Below, one piece after another: positions 7,680 to 15,415 of a stretch of 35,123 bases of DNA. Every line of letters starts with the position of its first letter. The first letter of the stretch is position 1. The position numbers and the translations under genes were made by a program. This stretch comes from Gemmatimonadota bacterium (GTDB lineage Bacteria > Gemmatimonadota > Gemmatimonadetes > Longimicrobiales > Gaopeijiaceae), in contig JAPPNM010000026.1 in assembly GCA_028873825.1 (NCBI GenBank), positions 1 to 35,123 of the forward strand, given 5' to 3'. Below the pieces are notes generated by a model that made no database searches, was not told the origin of the DNA, and saw only the letters and a program-made list of their open reading frames with translations.

Positions 7680-9346
7680 TCGCCTGGATGGTGTACGCGG
7701 CGGCGGTCGGCGTGACGGTCTCGATCGGCGGCCTCGCGCTCGAACGACTGGCGGCGGCGGCAGGGCAACCGCGCAGGATCGGGTGGTTGGCGGCCCTGAC
7801 TCTCGCGGTACTGATTCCGCCGGCGGGGGGATGGCGCAAGCCGGCGCCGGCGCCGGATGCGGAGATCGTCGCCACCGAACCCGCGGCGGCCGGGGGAGTC
7901 GCGGTCGGTGAACTCTGGAGCGCGATTCCCGCCCTGACCGCTCCCCGGGGAATCGCAACGGGAAGGATCGCGGCCATGGCGTGGGGCGCGGGCTCCCTGG
8001 CGACGCTGGCCGTTCTGGGCGGCGTACTGGCGCTTGTCGCGCGGGGGCGCCGCCGCTGGGAGCGAAGGACGATGTGCGGCACCGAGGTCTACGTGTCGCG
8101 CGGTTTCGGCCCCGCCCTGGTCGGCATAGCCAGACCGGAGGTCGTACTCCCCGCGTGGGTGGTGCGGCTGGAGCCGCGTGCCCGCGAAGCGATCGTCCGG
8201 CACGAGCTGGAACACGCCCGGGCGAGGGACCACCTCGTGCTGCTCTGCGGCGGCTTGGCGGTGGCGGCCTTCCCGTGGAGCCCCGCGATCTGGTGGATGT
8301 ACCGGCGGCTCCGCGCCGCCGTGGAACTGGACTGCGACCAACGGGTCCTGGCGTCGGGGATCGGGGTCGCCGACTACGGCGACGTTCTCCTGAACGCGGG
8401 ATGCCGTTCCCGTGGCCGCTGGGGATTCGCTCCGGCCATGGGTCAACCCGAGAGTCTGCTCGAACGGAGGCTGAAGACGATGAGCGAGAAGCGAAGGAAA
8501 CCGAATGCGGGACATGCGGCGCTGCTCGCGGCGGTGGCGGTGGGGGCGGTCGTTGTGGCGTGCGATACCCCGGTACCGACCGAGGTGCGGGAGGCGTTCG
8601 AGGAGGTGACCGCGGATCGGCGCGTGGAGCGTACCGAAGCGGAAATGGAACGACGGAGCGTGCGGCTCCGGCTCTTGCGGGACTTTGCGGTCACGGGCCG
8701 CAGCCGGGACTCCGGCCCGATCGTATACCTGGACGGCGTCCGGGTCCCAGGGCCGCGGGAAACGTCCGACGGCGAGGATCCGCTGTCCCGGCTGGATCCC
8801 CGCGATATCGCCGTCGTCGAGGTGCTGAAGGGACCTGCGGCCAGGGAGCTGTACGGCGACGAGGCGGCGAGCGGGGTGATCCTGGTGCTAACGAAGGCGG
8901 TGGAGGACGCCCGGAAGAGACTGCAGGCGACGCTGGCCGAGTACGAAGCCGAGATCGGCAAGCTCGAAGCCGACTACCGGAGGTCGGAAGCCGACTACCA
9001 GAGGGCGTTGGGCGAGTACCGGCAGCGGCAGGTGACGACCGGACAGGCGCGGGCACAATCCCTGCGCGAGCCGAAGGCCACGGAACTCGTCGTGACGGCA
9101 GAGACGGCGGCTTGGACGAAGTGGCTCACCGAGAATGCGGCTTCCGGTACGCCCCCGGGTTGGAGTCCGGTCATCTACGTCGACGACGTACGCCTGGATG
9201 GCGGCGGATCCGGGGTGGACAGGCTGTCTCCCGCGCTGGTCGCCGATCGCATCGACCGCATCGAAGTCGTCAAGGGGGAGAGGGCCGGGGAGCTGTACGG
9301 CGACGAGGGGGAGCGCGGCGCGATCCGGATCTTCACGAAGAAGTAG
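7676..9346 (+). CDS. M56-family (BlaR1-like) membrane protease with two TonB-plug-like C-terminal modules
   Basis: Residues 1-125 hold several hydrophobic segments. The zinc protease motif HELEH is at about residue 175, followed by a LLCGGLAVAAFPWSPAIWW membrane segment and an LDCDQRVL helix, as in BlaR1/MecR1. A last hydrophobic segment near 285 then leads to an extracytoplasmic tail. The tail carries two similar modules, each ending in a (V)EV(L/V)KG....ELYGDE...G.I pattern like the plug of TonB-dependent receptors (about 350-410 and 500-556). They are separated by a Glu/Arg-rich coiled coil (about 410-460). BlaR1 itself carries a penicillin-binding sensor instead, so this tail may be a different sensor or anchor. 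At 556 residues it overlaps blaI by 4 bases. The signal and substrate are unknown. Confidence 0.85.
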   Translation: MIAWMVYAAAVGVTVSIGGLALERLAAAAGQPRRIGWLAALTLAVLIPPAGGWRKPAPAPDAEIVATEPAAAGGVAVGELWSAIPALTAPRGIATGRIAAMAWGAGSLATLAVLGGVLALVARGRRRWERRTMCGTEVYVSRGFGPALVGIARPEVVLPAWVVRLEPRAREAIVRHELEHARARDHLVLLCGGLAVAAFPWSPAIWWMYRRLRAAVELDCDQRVLASGIGVADYGDVLLNAGCRSRGRWGFAPAMGQPESLLERRLKTMSEKRRKPNAGHAALLAAVAVGAVVVACDTPVPTEVREAFEEVTADRRVERTEAEMERRSVRLRLLRDFAVTGRSRDSGPIVYLDGVRVPGPRETSDGEDPLSRLDPRDIAVVEVLKGPAARELYGDEAASGVILVLTKAVEDARKRLQATLAEYEAEIGKLEADYRRSEADYQRALGEYRQRQVTTGQARAQSLREPKATELVVTAETAAWTKWLTENAASGTPPGWSPVIYVDDVRLDGGGSGVDRLSPALVADRIDRIEVVKGERAGELYGDEGERGAIRIFTKK

Positions 9347-9366
9347 GGGACTCCGGGCGGCCGCGG

Positions 9367-11580
9367 TCAATCCACCGCGATGTTCGGCGCGCGCTCCCGC
9401 CTCGCCTTCGATCCTCCCAGGTATCCGTGGAGGAACTCTTTCGACATCTCCCGGTAGCGCAGACTCGTCTCCGTGTCGCCTTCGGCTTCGGCTAACGCTC
9501 CCAGCAGCGCCGTCAACCGGTAGTAGGAGTACGGGATGTGGCGGGTCGAGTAGTCCTGCCAGATCTCGCGCGCACGGAGCCCGCGGTAGCTGTAGACCTC
9601 GTCCACGAGCTGCCTCGACCGCGGATAGTCGAACCATTCGCCGCCCAGGCCCTCGTCCGTCCGCCGGTATCCGGCCGACGGCTCGCGGTCCAGGTCCCGC
9701 ATGTGGAGCCGCACCGCCAGGCCCTCCGAGACAGCCCACGCCGCAAGCCCCATCGTCCTCATCTCTCCGCTTCTCGACGCGAAGTAGACCGGCCGCTCGG
9801 GGGCGGAGGCCCGAATGATCGACAGAGCAATTCGGTGTCCGCTGCGCAGCTCCGTTCCCTTCGGGTACTCGACCAGCATGCCGCCGATTCGCAAGCGCAT
9901 CGTGTCGGGCAGCCGCCCGTCCCCCACCGCCGCAAGCTGCGCGTCCGTGAGATCGACGACGGGACCGGCCGGCGGATCCCGGTCCGCGTAGGGAAGCCCC
10001 TCGGCGGGAACGTACCGCCGCTGGCGCCCCGGTTCGGTCAGTTCGCGCAGCTGGCTCGCGTACCAGTCCGTGAACAGGTACTGGACCACAACCACTGTCA
10101 CGTCCCGGCGAATTCCCTCCACCTCCTGCAGGTACCAGAGCGGGAAGGTGTCGTTGTCGCCTTCGGTGAAGAGCACCCCGTAGGGCTCCACGCTGTTCAG
10201 GAGGCCGTACGCCCAGTCGCGGGCGGCGTAGTCCCCGGCGCGGTTCGCCCAGCCTAGGTTGAGGAAGAACGGGACCAGGGCGACCGCCAGCACGGGCGAT
10301 GCGTTGCGCGGGCCCCCCGCGCGCTCGCCGAGCCACGCCCAGCAGCGCGAGAGCCCGAGTCCGGACAGAACGCCCCAGAGGGCGAAGAAGAGCAGGAAGA
10401 AGTAGTCGCGCTCCCGGACTTCGTGGGAACGTTCGGCGGTGACCTCCGGGGCGAGCGAGTACCCCAGCCTGAAGTTGAGGTAGAAGACAAGCGCAACCGA
10501 CAGCGTGACGGCGAACGCCGCGACGTAGGCGCCGGTGTTGCGGTCTCCCCGCCAGACGGCGAAGAGGCCGGCCCCTCCAAGAGCGATGAAGAGCAGGGTG
10601 AAGGGCAGGCGCGCCGGGGAAGGGGGCTCGTCGGGATCCATCCCGCGCGACCACTGCCAGTCGAAGTACTGGAAGAAGTTCAGCAGCTGGTGTCCGAAGG
10701 GCGCCATGCGCTGCGTGACCGGGGGCTTTCGGTACTGCTCGCGCTTGAGCGCCGAGGCCAGGGCGGGACATCCGGCGGCCCCGCCCGTGTAGATGGCCAC
10801 CGCGGCCTCCACCGCCCCTTCGCAGCGCGGATCGCCCTCGTTGACGACGGGACGCTGGGCCGCGCGAATCGGCAGGAAGAAGTTGAAGGAGATGCCGGCG
10901 ACCACGGCCAGGGCGCAGCGCGAGAGGAAGCGCCGGTGGGCGAGCAGCTTCGGCCGGGTAAGAAGGAGAAAGAGGAGCGCCGCCCCGGCCGGAAGCACCG
11001 ACATGAGGTGGTTGGTCGCGCCCAGCGCCATCAGGTAGACGGCGGCCACGACCAGCCGCGCGCTGCGGGGGTCGTTGCGCCGGTCCCCCCAGCGCAACAT
11101 AAGCCAGCTGACCGCGGCCGCGATCAACAGCGAGACCGTGTACACCTTCTCGTTCGTGTTGCTCTGGCTCCAGACCGTGAAGGCGGTGGCAGAGACCAGT
11201 ACGGCCGCCGCCGCGCCGACCAGCGCCTCGCGCCCGCGTCCCCGCAGCTGGACGAGGGTGCGGTGCGCGACCAGGAAGAAGAAGAAGGACGCGCCCGCCG
11301 AGGTCGCGGCCGCCAGCAGGTTGATCCGCACGGCCGGCGGAAGCCCCAGCGGCGCCAGCAGAACGGACCACGCACGTCCCGTCGCCACGAAGAGCGGATT
11401 GCCCGGCGGGTGCGGTATCCCCAGCGTATGGGCGGTTGCGACGTACTCGCTGGTGTCCCACCAGGTCGGCGCCGGCGCCAGCGTGAGGACGTAGAGCAGA
11501 AAGGCGCCCGCGGCGGCGAACGCGGCGGCCCCGTACGGGGGACCCTGGCCACCGCCGAAGAACCGCGGCGTTGCTATCAT
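9367..11580 (-). CDS. DUF2723-family polytopic membrane protein
   Basis: The protein is 737 residues. It has about ten hydrophobic membrane spans in its first 60 percent and a soluble C-terminal part. The N-terminal pattern LTLAPAPTWWDTSEYVATAHTLGIPHPPGNPLF is the DUF2723 signature, comparable to the first periplasmic loop of GT-C/PMT-type glycosyltransferases with their acidic residue (DTSE). SNTNEKVYT, in the next loop, is also typical. DUF2723 proteins in Bacteroidota and Gemmatimonadota are thought to act in protein O-glycosylation or envelope sugar transfer, but this is inference. The start ATG at 11580 lies back to back with the gene at 11823. The 3' end converges on the M56 gene, leaving only 20 bases between the stops. 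Confidence 0.85.
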   Translation of the reverse strand: MIATPRFFGGGQGPPYGAAAFAAAGAFLLYVLTLAPAPTWWDTSEYVATAHTLGIPHPPGNPLFVATGRAWSVLLAPLGLPPAVRINLLAAATSAGASFFFFLVAHRTLVQLRGRGREALVGAAAAVLVSATAFTVWSQSNTNEKVYTVSLLIAAAVSWLMLRWGDRRNDPRSARLVVAAVYLMALGATNHLMSVLPAGAALLFLLLTRPKLLAHRRFLSRCALAVVAGISFNFFLPIRAAQRPVVNEGDPRCEGAVEAAVAIYTGGAAGCPALASALKREQYRKPPVTQRMAPFGHQLLNFFQYFDWQWSRGMDPDEPPSPARLPFTLLFIALGGAGLFAVWRGDRNTGAYVAAFAVTLSVALVFYLNFRLGYSLAPEVTAERSHEVRERDYFFLLFFALWGVLSGLGLSRCWAWLGERAGGPRNASPVLAVALVPFFLNLGWANRAGDYAARDWAYGLLNSVEPYGVLFTEGDNDTFPLWYLQEVEGIRRDVTVVVVQYLFTDWYASQLRELTEPGRQRRYVPAEGLPYADRDPPAGPVVDLTDAQLAAVGDGRLPDTMRLRIGGMLVEYPKGTELRSGHRIALSIIRASAPERPVYFASRSGEMRTMGLAAWAVSEGLAVRLHMRDLDREPSAGYRRTDEGLGGEWFDYPRSRQLVDEVYSYRGLRAREIWQDYSTRHIPYSYYRLTALLGALAEAEGDTETSLRYREMSKEFLHGYLGGSKARRERAPNIAVD

Positions 11581-11822
11581 GTCACGGTACCCGGTTCGAG
11601 GATCGCGAGCCTCCGCTGACCGCCGGGGCGGGGAGCGCCGCAGACCCGCCGTCCGCCCGCCCGACGCCTATCAAGGTAGCCGCCCCGGTCCGGCCCGTGA
11701 TACCGTCCGGTTCGGGCTCGGCCGTCCCGCGGAGGAGATCTCCCGGCCCGGTTGCGCCCGAAGCGGACGGCACCGGACCGTGCCGTGGATCGTCCCCAGC
11801 AGCCACGCCAGCGAAGCGCATC

Positions 11823-13637
11823 ATGTCAGAAAAGCGATTCAAGTCCATCGAGGACTGGAAGCGGGCCGAGCAGGCCCGGCGCCGCCAGACGGCGTCCCGG
11901 AACCTGGGGCGGCACGCCCCGCCGCCCGCCGGCGGCAGGCTGCGGGTGACGCTGGAGCTCGCCCCGCACGCGGAACCCGCCGCGACACGCCAGTGCCGAG
12001 ATGTCGCGCTCGGATGGCTGCGGGACGGAATGGGGCGCGGATTGCCCCGCAAGGCGCTGCGCCACCGGTCGTTTTCGTTGGGCGGCGACAAGTCCGCCTG
12101 CCGGGCGGTCAGGATCAGGGACGGGCGCCGGGACCATTGGGCAGCCCAGTTCGAGCGCAGTTCCGCCTCGGGACGGGTGACCGTCACCGAGGTCGTCGTG
12201 GGAGGGCGCGAGGGGCGGCTCCCGGCCGTCGGCGTCGAGGTGGTGGACCGGTCGGTGGCGCCGGCCGACGCCGCCGCGGAGTATCCGGCCGGAATGCTGG
12301 CGGCGATGGCGGAGCGCGTGCCCCTCCTTCAAGGGGGACGGAAGCTCAGCCACAGGCCGATCGTCGTGGATTCGGCCGATACCATGCAGGGCTTTCACCG
12401 CATGCTGGTCGACCCGCGCCGCGAAACGCCCTTCGCGGTGGTCTCCGTGCCGCCCGAGGCCGACGAGCCGCAAACCCGAACGCTGCGATCGCAGTGGCGG
12501 GAGCTGGCCCGCGCGCTAACGGGGCTTGCCGTAGTCTGGGTGCTGCCGCCGCCGATGACCTACCGTCTCAGCGACCTCGTCGGCAAGCCTCGGTCGGTGT
12601 TCCTGGGCGCCTGGAGGTTCTACCGTCCCGGCTTCGACCACGAGGCGGAGAGAACCGATCATCCCCTCTTCCTGAAGAACAGGATGGAGGACGGGAGGGG
12701 AGTCGCGGAAGTCACGAGGCGGTTCCTGCTCATGGCCGCCGCGGAACGGATGCGCGGGGGAACCGGTTCCGCCCTCCCGTTCGACTACGAGACGCTCGCG
12801 CGGGAGAACGCCGAAGTCGCGCGCGGGCCGGCCCGCCTGGTCGCTTTCATCCGGGGGACGCTCGGGGGGCATACCGCGCGAGGACCCGAGTACGCGCGCT
12901 CCACGGCCGCGAGGGGGGCCGCAGCGGGCCGGTTGTTGACGGACGGCGCTCCGGGTCGAACCGGAACCGCGCCCGCGGCGGTCCGGGAGCCCGGGGCCGG
13001 CGCGTCCCGGAAGACGGTTCGGGACGAGACCCCGCTGCTGCGGCGCAAGCTAAGGGCCGCGACCGAAAAGGCCAGAGCCCGCGCCAGCCGGTACGAGCGG
13101 GCGAAGCGGCGCGCGGCCACCGCCGAGCGGGAACGCGACGAAGCGCGCCGACGGGCGCGGCAGTTGGCGGAACTAGTCCGGTCGCTGGGAGGGAATCCGG
13201 ACGCCGAGACCCCCTTCCCGACCGCCTGGGGGGAATTCGCCCCCTGGTGCGAGGAGAACCTGGCGGGCCGACTCGTGCTCGCCGCCTCTGCGCGGCGCGA
13301 ACTCGGGGGGGCAGAATTCGAGGATGTGAGCCTGGCGGCGCGCTGTCTCAACTGGCTCGCAGGCGACTACCGCGAGGCGCGTCTCCGGGGCGGGGACTCC
13401 CGACTCCGCGGCCGCATCGCCGACATCGCCGACGGCGTCTTCAACGTGCCGTGCGGGGGGGACGGCTTCGAGTGCTCGTGGGAAGGGCGGCGCCGCCGCG
13501 TCGAGTGGCACGTCAAGCGCGGCGCGAACACGCGCGACCCGCGGCGCTGCCTTCGCATCTACTACTTCTGGGACGAGAAGACGCGCCGGGTGGTGGTCGC
13601 GTCCATGCCGGCCCACCGGAGGTCGGCGGCCACCTGA
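11823..13637 (+). CDS. Large protein of unknown function, possibly defence-associated
   Basis: I do not assign a function to this 604-residue protein. It is soluble and Arg-rich. The N-terminal FKSIEDWKRAEQARRRQ helix resembles the start of plasmid- and island-encoded proteins. The middle part (about 235-285) reads RELARALTGLAVVWVLPPP, then LVGKPRSVFLGAWRFYRPGF and DHPLF. This recalls uncharacterised defence-island proteins with a pattern like LAGLAHVVVL..ALTD.LGK..S.Y.GAVRLYWPGF. Residues about 404-456 form an Arg/Ala/Glu coiled coil. The C-terminal 110 residues end in HVKRGANTRDPRRCLRIYYFW, similar in style to small RelE-like folds. The start at ATG 11823 was chosen because the upstream frame looks non-coding. 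The 242 bases between it and the divergent DUF2723 gene hold no motif I can name. Confidence 0.6.
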   Translation: MSEKRFKSIEDWKRAEQARRRQTASRNLGRHAPPPAGGRLRVTLELAPHAEPAATRQCRDVALGWLRDGMGRGLPRKALRHRSFSLGGDKSACRAVRIRDGRRDHWAAQFERSSASGRVTVTEVVVGGREGRLPAVGVEVVDRSVAPADAAAEYPAGMLAAMAERVPLLQGGRKLSHRPIVVDSADTMQGFHRMLVDPRRETPFAVVSVPPEADEPQTRTLRSQWRELARALTGLAVVWVLPPPMTYRLSDLVGKPRSVFLGAWRFYRPGFDHEAERTDHPLFLKNRMEDGRGVAEVTRRFLLMAAAERMRGGTGSALPFDYETLARENAEVARGPARLVAFIRGTLGGHTARGPEYARSTAARGAAAGRLLTDGAPGRTGTAPAAVREPGAGASRKTVRDETPLLRRKLRAATEKARARASRYERAKRRAATAERERDEARRRARQLAELVRSLGGNPDAETPFPTAWGEFAPWCEENLAGRLVLAASARRELGGAEFEDVSLAARCLNWLAGDYREARLRGGDSRLRGRIADIADGVFNVPCGGDGFECSWEGRRRRVEWHVKRGANTRDPRRCLRIYYFWDEKTRRVVVASMPAHRRSAAT

Positions 13638-13656
13638 ACGGCCGTCTTCCCGGCGG

Positions 13657-13673
13657 CCGGCTCTCGATGCCGG
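13657..13673. terminator. Small hairpin between convergent genes
   Basis: CCGGC, a 7-base loop and GCCGG lie in the 41 bases between the stops of two convergent genes. There is no T tract on either side, so this is at best a weak, bidirectional or factor-assisted terminator. Confidence 0.22.
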
Positions 13674-13678
13674 ACTCC

Positions 13679-14284
13679 TCAGAACCGGATTCTCGTCCCC
13701 AGAGTCACGGCCGGCCCTCCGTCGGGGCCGTATCGCACGTCGGCCACCGGATCCACGGCGCGAACGCCCGCACGGTTGTGCGAAACGGTCTCCCATACGT
13801 CCCTCTTGACCAGCGCGCCCAGCAACAGGCCGACGGCACCGGCCACGGCAGTGCTCGATATCATGATTTCCCTATCGCTCGGGGGGGGAATGTGCTGGTT
13901 GCGCCGAGCCATGCACCACATACCCCCACCGATAGTGCCACCAGTGTTGCAGGCAAACTCCCGCTTCGCGTCGATGCGCACCGCCGAAACGATCAGCCCC
14001 GCGCCGATCCCGATGCCAAGCCCCCACAACGTGGCCCGTCGTGTTCCCGCGCTGACTTCGAGCCGCTCGACTTCGCTGCGCGCGAGCCGCCAATTCCACC
14101 CCCCCGGGACACGCAGCTCGAGCGTGTGCTCGCCCACCTCGGCGACCTTCCCTACCGCCGTTTGTCCGGGCGTTGTCACCCGAACGCGGTCGCCCACGCT
14201 CTGCGCGAGCGCGGGACGGCCGAGGGGAACGAGCGATGCCAGGACAACCGCCGTTGCGGCTCCGGCACGGCATGTCGCAGTCAT
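13679..14284 (-). CDS. Small exported protein of unknown function with a membrane-spanning core
   Basis: The protein is 201 residues. An N-terminal signal peptide (MTATCRAGAATAVVLASLVP, then an ALAQS-type cleavage site near residue 28) is followed by a short beta domain, VGDRVRVTTPGQTAVGKVAE and HTLELRV, that resembles small SH3-like modules. Two Gly-rich hydrophobic segments follow, LWGLGIGIGAGLIVSAV and AVAGAVGLLLGALV. They look like glycine-zipper pieces. The gene starts at an ATG preceded by a strong AGGAGG ribosome binding site. I do not know a function. Similar domain layouts are frequent in Gemmatimonadota genomes and often end in a TLGTRIRF-like beta strand, as here. The neighbour downstream is convergent. 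Confidence 0.65.
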   Translation of the reverse strand: MTATCRAGAATAVVLASLVPLGRPALAQSVGDRVRVTTPGQTAVGKVAEVGEHTLELRVPGGWNWRLARSEVERLEVSAGTRRATLWGLGIGIGAGLIVSAVRIDAKREFACNTGGTIGGGMWCMARRNQHIPPPSDREIMISSTAVAGAVGLLLGALVKRDVWETVSHNRAGVRAVDPVADVRYGPDGGPAVTLGTRIRF

Positions 14285-14439
14285 ACGACCTCCTCTCGAT
14301 GTAGGGGCGGGAAGCGCGTGGACAGCTGTGGCGCGGTCCCGCCCGGTTGAGGACTGGGGGACTCCATGAAACATACGCCCCTTCACCTTCCCGGTTACAG
14401 CCGTCGGTCGCCGGGAGCGCCGGAGTTCGCACGTTCCCC

Positions 14440-15408
14440 TCACACTTCCACCACCCGCCCCACGCCCTCCGCCTCGGCGCGGCGCAGCACCTCCGCGCCG
14501 ATCGCCACGTCCTGAACCGCCGTCCCCACCGACTTGAAGAAGGTGAGATCCCGTCCCCCGCTTCCGGCCGGCGCCCGCCCGTTGACGATCTCGCCGAGAT
14601 CCGCGTCGATCACGTCCGGCCGCACGAGACCTTCCCGGATCGGGATGACCAGGTCTCCGGCTTCCTCGAGCGCCGCTTCGCGCTCCTCGACCACCACCCT
14701 GGCCCTCGCCACCACCTCGCCGCCGATCTCGCGCGCGTCCGCCGCAAAGCTCCCGCTGCCGCTCACGTGCGTGCCGGCCGCGAGACCGGCGCCGTCGAAG
14801 ACCGGAGTGACGGAGGTCGTTACGGCTACGATGACGTCCGCCCCGTCCACCGCCTCGGCCGGGTTCGCAACCGCCCGCGCGTCCACCCCCTCCAGCGAAG
14901 ACGCCAGCATGCGCGCCGACTCCCCGCCCTTCGAGACGACCCGCACCTCCTCGACCGGCCGCACCGCCCTCACCGCCTCGATCTGGCGGGGGGCCAGCGC
15001 GCCCGCGCCGAAGACGGTCAGCACGCGGGACCCGGGACGGCTCAGAAGCCTCGCCGCAAGTCCCGCCGCGGCGGCGGTCCGGATCGCGGTCAGCTCCCCC
15101 GCGTCGATCAGGGCGGCGGGCAGTCCGGTCTCGTCGTCGAGCATCAGGATCACGCCGTTGACGCAAGGCATCCCCCGGGCGCGGTTGCCCGCGAACACCG
15201 ACACGATCTTCGCGCCCCGCTCGCCGCCGGCCCCGAGCCGCGCGGGCATGAAGAGCGAGATGCCGTCGCCGGACGCCAGCCCGACCCTGGCCGGCATCTC
15301 GGCCCGCCCCGCCGAGAGCTCGCCGAAGGCTCGGGCCATGATGTCGATGGCGTCGTCCATGGCGATCAGCGAGAGGACGTCGGCGCGGGAGAGCACGCGC
15401 ACGTTCAC
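14440..15408 (-). CDS. Ornithine cyclodeaminase / mu-crystallin family dehydrogenase
   Basis: This 322-residue protein has the length and fold signals of the OCD/mu-crystallin family: NAD(P)-dependent enzymes that include ornithine cyclodeaminase, alanine dehydrogenase and imine or pyrroline reductases. The N-terminal part has GGERGAKIVSVFAGN and INAGELTAIRTAAAAGLA-like text (here LIDAGELTAIRTAAAAGL, about residues 97-115). The Rossmann segment is VLTVFGAGALAPRQIEAV (about 128-145). A conserved HVSGSGSFAADAREI follows (about 228-242). The gene starts 7 bases after the permease stop, on the same strand, so both are probably co-transcribed and may act on one amino acid or its derivative. Members of this family cannot be assigned a substrate from sequence alone. 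Confidence 0.85.
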   Translation of the reverse strand: MNVRVLSRADVLSLIAMDDAIDIMARAFGELSAGRAEMPARVGLASGDGISLFMPARLGAGGERGAKIVSVFAGNRARGMPCVNGVILMLDDETGLPAALIDAGELTAIRTAAAAGLAARLLSRPGSRVLTVFGAGALAPRQIEAVRAVRPVEEVRVVSKGGESARMLASSLEGVDARAVANPAEAVDGADVIVAVTTSVTPVFDGAGLAAGTHVSGSGSFAADAREIGGEVVARARVVVEEREAALEEAGDLVIPIREGLVRPDVIDADLGEIVNGRAPAGSGGRDLTFFKSVGTAVQDVAIGAEVLRRAEAEGVGRVVEV

Positions 15409-15415
15409 TCCCCGG

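Noticed and set aside
8888-11461. 857-residue minus-strand ORF
   Set aside because: It is an out-of-frame shadow of the DUF2723 gene and antisense to the M56 gene. Composition is Arg/Gly/Ala rich with no motif.
11579-14350. 923-residue plus-strand ORF
   Set aside because: It is a frame shadow of the unknown 604-residue protein, with shadow-like Arg/Gly/Ala-rich composition.
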